This document shows positions 1 through 7,010 of a DNA stretch of 64,000 nt, piece by piece. The DNA comes from G963556115 sp963677015 (GTDB lineage Bacteria; Planctomycetota; SZUA-567). The notes below the pieces were generated by a model. The model was given only the letters and a program-made list of their open reading frames with translations. It had not been told where the DNA came from and ran no database searches. Each line of letters starts with the position of its first letter. The stretch's first letter is position 1. Position numbers and translations under genes: made by a program. The DNA is taken from positions 2,480,001-2,544,000 of the forward strand of contig OY781533.1 of NCBI GenBank assembly GCA_963677015.1. The letters run 5' to 3'.

Positions 1-834
1 GAGATCCTGCACTCCGGTAGAATCAACATAACCTTCCTTCATCAGCATGTATGCAGTCATATCACCATCAAGCCCACCGAGAATGACATGGTCTTTACTG
101 CCGGTCTTATTCCACTTACCAAGAGGCGCCAGCACAGACTGTATAACCGGGAAAAGAAAGTCGGAAGAAGTAAACAGAAAGTCTATGTCCGGATTAGCCT
201 GCATGGCACTTTCAAGATTCGCACGACAGACGTTGGCATCCCATTTAGAAGGTATTTCAATTGGCTTACCAGTCCAGAGATCAGGGTATTCTTTTACCGC
301 ATCATAAAATCCCAGACGCCGCTGTACCGCATTAGGATCACCAAGATTTCCCACAATAATCGCCGGAGTAACCTTTCGGCCAAGCTTCTTCGCCTGCTCA
401 GCCATAAAACTTACAGCAGACTTGGCAATAGCCCGGTTATCAGCGACAACAACAATAGCCTTGGCTTCCTTATTTGATGGCGGTCTATTATATATTCCAA
501 TAGGAATGCCGGCATCATTACATTCTTTAGCAATGGTAACTGCACTCTCACCATCCTGAGGAATAATTATAATACCGTCAACACCTTGAGTGATTGCATC
601 CTTAACCTGCTCCAGCTGCCTGTTGGCATCCTCATTGGCGTTCTTTTCAATCACATCGATATTCTTTTCCACCAGAGACTTTATAATAGCTTCATGACTT
701 GCAACCCAGAATTCTGTCTCCAGATCCTGAAAACAGAAAGCAATAGTCTCCGCTCTTGCCTGACCGGCAGAAAACGTAAAAATTGCCGCAAACATAATCA
801 GCGCGAACAACCTTGAAATTAAATTCTTTTTCAT
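1..834 (-). CDS. Sugar ABC transporter periplasmic binding protein (ribose-type), 3' end cut by window edge
   Basis: The first 278 codons of an exported binding protein are present; the end lies beyond the window. The N-terminus is a classic signal peptide (MKK, a hydrophobic stretch, then ARA-E near residue 29). It is followed by a Peripla_BP_4 / RbsB-like fold with the usual landmarks: a 'QGVDGIIIIPQDG' strand-loop near residue 90 and 'IVGNLGDPNAVQRR' near residue 160. The start is set by GGAG at 843-846, eight bases upstream; an in-frame ATG at 840 is too close to that site. It is clearly paralogous to the binding protein at 27358-28338 (shared N-G-N-L-G-D-x-N-A-V-x-R region and 'LGKWNK' region). 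The ligand is not readable from sequence; a sugar or polyol is expected from the family. Its ABC partners would lie to the left, outside the window. Confidence 0.9.
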   Translation of the reverse strand, partial: MKKNLISRLFALIMFAAIFTFSAGQARAETIAFCFQDLETEFWVASHEAIIKSLVEKNIDVIEKNANEDANRQLEQVKDAITQGVDGIIIIPQDGESAVTIAKECNDAGIPIGIYNRPPSNKEAKAIVVVADNRAIAKSAVSFMAEQAKKLGRKVTPAIIVGNLGDPNAVQRRLGFYDAVKEYPDLWTGKPIEIPSKWDANVCRANLESAMQANPDIDFLFTSSDFLFPVIQSVLAPLGKWNKTGSKDHVILGGLDGDMTAYMLMKEGYVDSTGVQDL

Positions 835-840
835 TTCCAT

Positions 841-1461
841 CACTCCTAAAACAAAAGAAACAAACTCACACAATTTTTAAAAAACACATAACACATGTAC
901 ACATAAAGAACATTAATTTTTCAACAATTTCACTATATCCTGTTTTTTTCATTACGCAAGTTTATATTTTAAATTTTTTCATAATGAAACTTTTAAAATG
1001 AAATGTTTTCATAAAATTTTCCCGTATTTCCCGGAAAATAATCAACAATCAAAAGAATTAATTTCATAAAATTATCACCAAAAAGAAATTTTTACAAAGA
1101 TTGGTCTCTCACGCTAAAACTCAATTTCTTTAATTATATTTCCCATAAACAGTAGAACCTGATTACTTAAGACAACTAGAAAAGATACAAACGGATAAGC
1201 TAAATATGCATAAAGCCCTAAGAAATCGGTACCCAGAAAACACCAAAATCATTCATGAACCAAAATTTATTATGTATTAAAAAAATCACACCAGAAACGT
1301 TTACCACTCACCAGCAACAACTCATCCACCGTTCCTGCAGAAAATCTTTTTCCAGTTAAAATCAAATAATTAATAACTTTTATAAATAATTAATTTGACT
1401 AAAATAATAAACGGTGTAAACTTCTGGTATAAAGTTCCATAATTAATAAGAAAATAGAACT
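841..1461. other. Divergent intergenic region with LacI-like palindromes
   Basis: An AT-rich 620-bp spacer separates the leftward binding-protein gene from the rightward RpiR gene; no convincing gene was seen in it. It holds several short palindromes of the kind LacI-family proteins bind: TGAAATGTTTTCA at 999-1011, a TTTCA-TAA-TGAAA element just upstream around 978-990, and GAAACGTTT around 1294-1302. The first resembles the TGAAAAT elements at 26055-26101, upstream of a paralogous binding-protein operon. Operator function is inference. Confidence 0.35.
1395..1422 (+). promoter_or_regulatory. Predicted sigma-70-type promoter of the RpiR gene
   Basis: TTGACT (1395-1400) and TAAACT (1417-1422) are separated by 16 bases. 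The predicted start of transcription falls inside or just after the left arm of the inverted repeat at 1425-1469. A bound repressor would therefore block transcription. Confidence 0.55.
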
Positions 1462-1469
1462 TTGTACCA
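1425..1469. promoter_or_regulatory. Inverted-repeat operator, probable RpiR autoregulatory site
   Basis: TGGTATAAAGTTC (1425-1437) and GAACTTTGTACCA (1457-1469) are 13-base arms with one mismatch, separated by 19 bases. The repeat lies immediately downstream of the predicted promoter and upstream of the ribosome site of the regulator. Widely spaced inverted repeats at this position are typical of RpiR/SIS-domain repressors, so autorepression is likely. No second copy was found by eye elsewhere in the window. Confidence 0.55.
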
Positions 1470-1503
1470 AACAACTTTCTATAACAGCTTTAATGAGGGA
1501 AAA

Positions 1504-2349
1504 ATGCATAATAATACCTGTAGCGCAAGGATACGCTCTTTATACAATACTTTTTCAAAGAAGGAGAAGACAATAGCAGACTATATTCTCAAGAACCTTG
1601 AGAATATTACCAGCATGCCTATCAGTCAGCTGGCCGAAGAACTGCAGGTAGGCAAAGCAAGTATTTTACGTTTCTGCAATAAACTTGACTTCAACGGTTA
1701 CAAAGAACTCAAAATTAGCCTGGCACGCGAAAACCCCGTAGAAAAGAGCCTTATTTACTCAAACAGCAGCAATTCACTGGAGAACCTGCTAGACGCAGTG
1801 ACAGCCGAAAACATCGCTACACTGCAAGTCAGCAGACAAAAGGTAATACCCCAGGACCTGACAAAAGCTGCTGATATTCTCACACATACAGATAAGCTCC
1901 TTATACTCGCAAATGGGTTTTCAGCACTGCTTGGTGAGATAGCAAAATATAAAATAATGAAGTTAGGACTAAATTGTGAAACATGTTCTGACTATCAGTT
2001 CCAGTGTTTTTCCATAGCAAACATGACAGCGAAAGGAGTCATAATACTGATTGATCTCTCCGGAAAACTGGGAGAGCTAAAACCACTGATAGATCTGGCA
2101 AAATCCAAGAATATTAAAATAATCGCGATAGTTAATTATGAAATATCCGAGATAACCGAGATAGCGGATATTGTAATTCTCACTGAAGCGACAGAGTCAC
2201 CACTCAAGGATGGCGAATTAACGACCATGCTGTCACAAATTAATATTATTGATATGCTATATACCCTGATGGCTCAAAAACAGAATGAGTCACAACTCAA
2301 AAGAATAGAATTATTCGAGGACTTGATTATCAACCAGAACTCAAAATAA
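1504..2349 (+). CDS. RpiR-family transcriptional regulator (IolR-like by context)
   Basis: A 281-residue regulator. Residues ~1-80 form the RpiR-type helix-turn-helix (KKEKTIADYILKNL...AEELQVGKASILRFCNKL), and residues ~110-270 form a SIS sugar-phosphate-binding domain. The start is ATG 1504, preceded by GAGGGA at 1495-1500. An upstream TTG at 1462 keeps the frame open but lies inside the inverted-repeat operator, so it is rejected. It heads a same-strand run with the transaldolase-family gene, iolB and iolA, so it probably senses a phosphorylated inositol-pathway intermediate and controls inositol catabolism. RpiR-type regulators of iol loci are known in other bacteria. The ligand assignment is inference. 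Confidence 0.85.
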   Translation: MHNNTCSARIRSLYNTFSKKEKTIADYILKNLENITSMPISQLAEELQVGKASILRFCNKLDFNGYKELKISLARENPVEKSLIYSNSSNSLENLLDAVTAENIATLQVSRQKVIPQDLTKAADILTHTDKLLILANGFSALLGEIAKYKIMKLGLNCETCSDYQFQCFSIANMTAKGVIILIDLSGKLGELKPLIDLAKSKNIKIIAIVNYEISEITEIADIVILTEATESPLKDGELTTMLSQINIIDMLYTLMAQKQNESQLKRIELFEDLIINQNSK

Positions 2350-2449
2350 CCAGCAAACACAATTAAAAACACTCCTGAATACCACATAACAATACCACAC
2401 AGTTGCGTATTAGGGGTTAGTACGTCAATTATTAGAGCTGTAACTTTAT

Positions 2450-2466
2450 CCTGGCTGCCCGCCAGG
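2450..2466. other. Short GC-rich stem-loop upstream of the transaldolase-family gene
   Basis: CCTGGC (2450-2455) and GCCAGG (2461-2466) flank a five-base loop in the 195-bp gap before the next gene. There is no T-tract, so it is probably a 5' leader structure rather than a terminator. Function is unknown. Confidence 0.25.
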
Positions 2467-2544
2467 AGGGACTCACTGCGAATCACAACAGCTGATCACT
2501 GTTATCAATACTATATTTCATACTTACTTACGAAAGGGAAAATA

Positions 2545-3630
2545 ATGCCTACGCTCACTACCATGCCCAAACTGCTGGAAACAGTACAAACCACCGTCAC
2601 CTCAGTCTGGAATGACAGCTGTGCTATTTCAGAGCTCGAATACGCCATCAAAAACGGTGCCACCGGCGCCACCACCAATCCGTCTATTGTCGGTCAGGTA
2701 TTGCAGAAAGAATTCCATCTCTGGGAAGATCATATCAAACAGATCATTAAAGACAATCCAACCGGCACTGAAGTGGAGATTGCCTGGAAGGTAAATGAAG
2801 CAATGGCGGTAAAAGGAGCCGAGATGCTCATGCCGGTATTCAGAGAAACCAATGGCAAAGCGGGTCGCATGAGCATTCAGACCAATGCCCAGTTCTACCG
2901 CAACCCCAAATTAATGGCTGAGCAATCAGTTTATTTCAATACTCTGGCAGAGAACATGCAGGTTAAAATGCCTGTAACAGAGGCAGGAGTTGCTGCTATT
3001 GAAGAAGCCACATATCAAGGTGTAAATGTTAACGCGACAGTATGCTTCTCAACCGCACAGTCACTAGCTGTCGCTGAAGCGGTTGAAAGAGGATTGAAAA
3101 GGCGCGAAGCCGAAGGCAAATCTACAGCAGACATGACACCGGTCTGCACAATAATGGTCGGCCGGGTTGATGACTGGCTGAAAATTGTTCAGAAAAAAGA
3201 AAACCTGGCAATAACTCCCGGAGCATTGGACTGGGCTGGTGTCGCAGTATTCAAAAATGCCTACAAAATCTACAAAGAACGCGGCTACCGTACCAGACTG
3301 CTCTCAGCTGCCTACAGAAATCATCTGCACTGGAGCGAATTCATCGGAGGAGATGTTGTCCTGACCATTCCACATACATGGCAGGTTCGTTTCAACAACT
3401 CTGATGTTGAAGTCAAGCCAAGAATGGATATTCCGGTAAACCCTGATATTATCAAGGAATTACAGACCAAGATGCCTGAATTTGTAAAAGCCTACGAGGC
3501 AGACGGTATGACTCCACCAGAGTTTGCTGGTTACGGCGCAACCGCAAGAACCCTGCGCGGTTTCCTTGACGCCTATGCCGGTCTTATTGCCAGAATCCGC
3601 GACATAATGATTCCAAATCCTGACAAATAA
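2545..3630 (+). CDS. Transaldolase-family protein in the inositol operon
   Basis: A 361-residue protein of the transaldolase / fructose-6-phosphate aldolase TIM-barrel family. Family landmarks are Asp24 in 'VWNDS', 'ATTNPSIV' near 42-49, the Schiff-base lysine Lys141 in 'VKMPVTEAG', 'NATVCFS' at ~163-169, and conserved 'MVGRVDDW' and 'RLLSAAYRNHLHW' segments. A GAAAGGG ribosome site precedes the ATG. It is followed by iolB and iolA in an apparent operon. Ordinary transaldolase serves the pentose phosphate pathway. Here the neighbours suggest a role in inositol breakdown, perhaps cleavage of 2-deoxy-5-keto-gluconate (or its phosphate) in place of IolJ. That role is inference. The fold assignment is firm; the substrate is open. 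Confidence 0.85.
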   Translation: MPTLTTMPKLLETVQTTVTSVWNDSCAISELEYAIKNGATGATTNPSIVGQVLQKEFHLWEDHIKQIIKDNPTGTEVEIAWKVNEAMAVKGAEMLMPVFRETNGKAGRMSIQTNAQFYRNPKLMAEQSVYFNTLAENMQVKMPVTEAGVAAIEEATYQGVNVNATVCFSTAQSLAVAEAVERGLKRREAEGKSTADMTPVCTIMVGRVDDWLKIVQKKENLAITPGALDWAGVAVFKNAYKIYKERGYRTRLLSAAYRNHLHWSEFIGGDVVLTIPHTWQVRFNNSDVEVKPRMDIPVNPDIIKELQTKMPEFVKAYEADGMTPPEFAGYGATARTLRGFLDAYAGLIARIRDIMIPNPDK

Positions 3631-3702
3631 ACGCCTGATACTCTGCCGCTGCATCTGAAAAATATGTTAGTATCAATTTAATATAAAGAAAAGAGAATAA
3701 TT

Positions 3703-4503
3703 ATGTTAGCCACACGATCTTCACCACAGCTGCAACAGGGTCTAAACCCTGTCTGCCGTGAAAATGGTCCAGTACCGGATATGATGATGGACATTGATTT
3801 ACTATACCTAGCTGAAAATACCACATACACCGTATATTCAGCAGAAAAAGAAAGTGCCGTACTTCTGCTTGAAGGTAATGTTGTTATTACCTATGAGGAT
3901 AACAAGATCGATGCCAGCCGCAACTCCGTCTTTGATGAAAATCCCTACTGTCTACACGTATGCCGGGGAGTAAAGATAGAGATTCAGGCTCTAAAAGATA
4001 GTGACCTCATCATTGAACAGACAACAAACAGCAATAGCTTTGAGAGCAAGCTCTATACACCAGAAGCAATAACCGAGGAGATACTGGGAGATGGAGTCAT
4101 ACAAGGTATGGCCAGAAGAAAACTCCGCAACATATTCGACTACAATAACGCTCCATATTCGAATATGGTAATGGGTGAAATAGTGAATGCACCCGGCAAA
4201 TGGTCGAGCTTTCCGCCACACGGACACCCGCAGCCTGAGGCCTATGTCTACCGCTTCACTAAACCGCAGGGATTCGGCACCGGCTATGTCGGAGATACTC
4301 CCTTCAAAGTTACGCATAACAGCGCTCTGCTTATTCCAGGCGGACCTACTCATCCGCAGAACGCCGCCCCCGGTTACGGAATGTATTACTGCTGGATGAT
4401 CCGCCATCTTCCAGATGATCCGTGGATATCACGTATTGACGACCCTGATCATATCTGGCTGCACGACCCTAATGCTGATATCTGGAACGGCTTATCCGAC
4501 TAG
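3703..4503 (+). CDS. iolB: 5-deoxy-glucuronate isomerase IolB
   Basis: A cupin-fold isomerase that converts 5-deoxy-D-glucuronate, the product of IolD, to 2-deoxy-5-keto-D-gluconate in the cytoplasm. The protein is 266 residues, the usual length. Diagnostic IolB stretches are 'APGKWSSFPPHGHPQPEAY' (two metal-binding His), 'KPQGFGTGY', 'IPGGPTHPQNAAPGYGMYYCW' (a third His) and a C-terminal 'DDPDHIW'. A purine-rich site near 3690 precedes the ATG. It lies 72 bp after the transaldolase-family gene and 79 bp before iolA, in the same direction, consistent with one transcript. Confidence 0.92.
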   Translation: MLATRSSPQLQQGLNPVCRENGPVPDMMMDIDLLYLAENTTYTVYSAEKESAVLLLEGNVVITYEDNKIDASRNSVFDENPYCLHVCRGVKIEIQALKDSDLIIEQTTNSNSFESKLYTPEAITEEILGDGVIQGMARRKLRNIFDYNNAPYSNMVMGEIVNAPGKWSSFPPHGHPQPEAYVYRFTKPQGFGTGYVGDTPFKVTHNSALLIPGGPTHPQNAAPGYGMYYCWMIRHLPDDPWISRIDDPDHIWLHDPNADIWNGLSD

Positions 4504-4582
4504 CATTCAGCTATAATCACAACATAGAGAATTTACAACAAACAAAAAAACAGATAATCATTTACAGCATGAAAGGAACATA

Positions 4583-6040
4583 ATGAAATACGGTGTTATT
4601 AACAACTGGATCAACGGCAAATTCACAGAATGTGATAAGCCGCGCGTTGATGTTGTAAGCCCGCTGACTGGTGAAATTATCGCCCAGACCGTTAACAGCG
4701 GTGAAGAAGAGGTTGCTCTGGCGGCAAAGGCAGCAACAGAGGCACAATTATCCTGGAGCAAACTCAGCTTGAAAAAACGCTCCGAAGTAATGTACAACTA
4801 CCGCGATCTTATCAATATCAAGTATCGCGATGAACTCGCAGAGCTCAATCATGTCGAAAACGGCAAGACCATGGGCGAAGCGCTCGCCGGAGTCAGCAAA
4901 GCCGTCGAACTTGTAGAGGTTGCCTGTGCGGCCCCAGCATTCATGACCGGAGAGACCGAAGAGGTCAGCCGCGGGGTCACCTGCCGGACCGAGTACCGCC
5001 CCAGCGGTGTTGTCGCCAGCATAACCCCTTTCAATTTTCCGGTGATGATCACCCACTGGAGCGCACCTATGGCACTTGTATGCGGCAACGCCATCATAAT
5101 GAAGCCAGCAAACAGTACCCCTATGTCCTGCGCAAAAAGTGCAGAAATATTCAAGGAAGCCGGACTGCCTGATGGCTTATTCAACGTTATAAACGGTGAA
5201 AAAGATGCCGTAAACGGCCTCTGCGACAACAAACTCATCAGCACAATAACCTTTGTCGGTTCCACACCGGTTGCCAAGATAGTCTATGAACGGGCAGCTA
5301 AGTCACTAAAGAAGGTACTGGCACTCGGAGGAGCAAAGAATTATCTTATTCTTATGCCTGATGCTCATCCTGAAATGGCAGCAAGGGATATTATCGCTTC
5401 CTTCAGTGGCATGAGCGGACAACGCTGTATGGCCGCCTCCGTACTGGTCTGCGTCGGCGACTGCGAGCACCTTCTGAGCCGCATCATAGAACTGACTCTG
5501 GAACAGGTACCAGGTATCGACATTCCGCCTATTCATAGCATAAGCAGTGCGGACAAGATTCGTACCTACCTGGAAAATGCTGAAAAATCAGGAGCTAAGC
5601 TGCTTGTTGACGGACGCAAGGCTGTCTGTCAGAATGCCCCGGCAGAGTTCTGTGTCGGTTCATCAATTATAGACTGGCGCGGTAAGGAAGAACTGATGCC
5701 GAAAGAGGAAATCTTCGGACCAACACTGGAAATACTCTCCGCCAGTAATCTGCATGATGCACTGGAGTTTCATAAAGGCAGCCCTTACGGCAATGCCGGT
5801 GCAATTTTCACCCAATCCGGCGCGGTTGCGGAAGCCGCACTCAGAGAGATGAAATCAGGAATGCTGGGAGTCAATATCGGCGTACCCGTTCCACGAGACC
5901 CATTCTCCTTCGGCGGTCTGAAGGATTCAAAGTTCGGCAGCGGCGATATCACCGCCAAGTACTCCTATAAATTCTTTACCAATACCGTTAAGATTACGAC
6001 TAAATGGAATCCCGAAGATAAAGTAGACTGGATGAGCTAA
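4583..6040 (+). CDS. iolA: Methylmalonate-semialdehyde / malonate-semialdehyde dehydrogenase (CoA-acylating), IolA
   Basis: A 485-residue aldehyde dehydrogenase that oxidises malonate semialdehyde (last step of the inositol pathway) or methylmalonate semialdehyde to acetyl-CoA or propionyl-CoA with NAD and CoA. Cys282 in 'SGQRCMAAS' is the nucleophile. The position of the general-base Glu of ordinary ALDHs is occupied in 'GGAKNYLILMPDA' by Asn, as is normal for the CoA-dependent MMSDH subgroup. 'PVPRDPFSFGGLKDSKFG' near the C-terminus is also typical of the subgroup. The ribosome site is GAAAGGA. It is the last gene before a strong hairpin. Confidence 0.92.
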   Translation: MKYGVINNWINGKFTECDKPRVDVVSPLTGEIIAQTVNSGEEEVALAAKAATEAQLSWSKLSLKKRSEVMYNYRDLINIKYRDELAELNHVENGKTMGEALAGVSKAVELVEVACAAPAFMTGETEEVSRGVTCRTEYRPSGVVASITPFNFPVMITHWSAPMALVCGNAIIMKPANSTPMSCAKSAEIFKEAGLPDGLFNVINGEKDAVNGLCDNKLISTITFVGSTPVAKIVYERAAKSLKKVLALGGAKNYLILMPDAHPEMAARDIIASFSGMSGQRCMAASVLVCVGDCEHLLSRIIELTLEQVPGIDIPPIHSISSADKIRTYLENAEKSGAKLLVDGRKAVCQNAPAEFCVGSSIIDWRGKEELMPKEEIFGPTLEILSASNLHDALEFHKGSPYGNAGAIFTQSGAVAEAALREMKSGMLGVNIGVPVPRDPFSFGGLKDSKFGSGDITAKYSYKFFTNTVKITTKWNPEDKVDWMS

Positions 6041-6085
6041 TAAAAACCAACACAAATTATCCTCTTCTTTATCAATAATAAATCA

Positions 6086-6115
6086 AGGCACTGCCATGCA
6101 ATACCGGCAGTGCCT
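6086..6115 (+). terminator. Hairpin after iolA, probable transcript end
   Basis: AGGCACTGCC (6086-6095) and GGCAGTGCCT (6106-6115) form a perfect 10-bp stem with a 10-base loop, 45 bp past the iolA stop. There is no clear T-tract, so it may stabilise a 3' end rather than terminate on its own. Confidence 0.6.
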
Positions 6116-6291
6116 GAACCATTACCTATCCTGCACCAGATTTAAACAGCTCACAAATAGCTGGGACCGCACAAACAAATAACCTGTAACTCCTATATTT
6201 TACAGACATAATTCCATTTTCAGAACAAGTCATAACTCATACTAATAATATAATTACTAATTAATAAAATAAGATAAAAATCATTATCTTA

Positions 6292-6320
6292 TTGACATCT
6301 GCAAACATTAATGGCAGAAT
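6292..6320 (+). promoter_or_regulatory. Predicted promoter of the TetR regulator
   Basis: A consensus TTGACA (6292-6297) is followed after 17 bases by CAGAAT (6315-6320). The predicted transcription start lies within the palindrome at 6322-6334. This makes an ATG at 6311 unusable as the translation start. Confidence 0.55.
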
Positions 6321-6321
6321 A

Positions 6322-6334
6322 TGAACACTGTTCA
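6322..6334. promoter_or_regulatory. TetR operator 1 (perfect palindrome)
   Basis: TGAACACTGTTCA is a perfect 13-bp palindrome just downstream of the predicted -10 box of the regulator. A nearly identical element precedes the exporter genes at 6980-6992. Two copies flanking the regulator point to autoregulation plus control of the exporter. Confidence 0.65.
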
Positions 6335-6349
6335 TTATTAAGGCAGCCC

Positions 6350-6961
6350 ATGCAGATAAAAAAAGATCAAATCAAAAATAAAATAATAACCTGCGCCCAA
6401 TCTGAATTCTTTAAAAATGGATTCAAGAACACCTCGATGCGCACTATTGCCACCAAGGCTCAGGTCAGTCTAAGCAATATCTACAATTATTTTAAAGATA
6501 AGGATGAAATTCTTGAAGCAGTATTAACTCCTCTTCTTCGATATTTCGATTATCTTAATCTCGAGCATAATAAGCCGGAGAATATCGGTTTAGATGTGTT
6601 TCACTCAGAAACCTACAAACAAAAGCACATAACCTTATACACCGAGTTAATTACCAGATTCCGCAATGAACTTACATTGCTCCTGTTCCATGCCTACGGC
6701 TCAAAATACGAGAATTTCCGCGAAGAGTTTACTGATAAACAGATGCAGCTGGGTAAAACATATATAAAACTGCTTAAAGACAAAAATCCGGAATTAAACA
6801 CAGATGTATCCGATTTTTTTATCCACACCGCCAGTACCTGGCAGCTTAATATAATAGGAGAGATTGTATTTCATAAACTTCCTGATGCTGAAATCGGAGT
6901 AATTCTGGACAATTGCTTCACCTTCTCTATTGCAGGATGGGAAAAGCTCTTAACCCGCTAA
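6350..6961 (+). CDS. TetR-family transcriptional repressor of the ABC exporter pair
   Basis: Starting at ATG 6350 (TAAGG ribosome site at 6339-6343), the protein is 203 residues. Residues ~1-55 are the TetR_N helix-turn-helix (IITCAQSEFFKNGFKNTSMRTIATKAQVSLSNIYNYFKDKDEIL). The rest is a variable helical ligand domain. An earlier ATG at 6311 gives a longer frame but lies upstream of the probable transcription start and spans the operator, so it is rejected. It sits 49 bp before two half-exporters and most likely represses them until an effector binds. The effector is unknown. Confidence 0.88.
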   Translation: MQIKKDQIKNKIITCAQSEFFKNGFKNTSMRTIATKAQVSLSNIYNYFKDKDEILEAVLTPLLRYFDYLNLEHNKPENIGLDVFHSETYKQKHITLYTELITRFRNELTLLLFHAYGSKYENFREEFTDKQMQLGKTYIKLLKDKNPELNTDVSDFFIHTASTWQLNIIGEIVFHKLPDAEIGVILDNCFTFSIAGWEKLLTR

Positions 6962-6968
6962 AATTTTT

Positions 6969-6992
6969 TGAACAAATAGTGAACATTGTTCT
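6969..6992. promoter_or_regulatory. TetR operator 2 upstream of the exporter genes
   Basis: TGAACATTGTTCT (6980-6992) matches operator 1 in both arms except the last base. A further half-site TGAACA (6969-6974) lies 11 bases upstream. It ends only 8 bases before the AGGAG ribosome site of the first exporter gene. Confidence 0.55.
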
Positions 6993-7010
6993 TTTTTAAA
7001 AGGAGAAAAC

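Noticed and set aside
1462..1503. Upstream TTG start for the RpiR gene
   Set aside because: It lies inside the inverted-repeat operator and lacks a ribosome site; ATG 1504 has GAGGGA at the right distance.
6311..6349. Upstream ATG start for the TetR gene
   Set aside because: It lies between the -35 and -10 boxes of the predicted promoter and the extension would span the operator.
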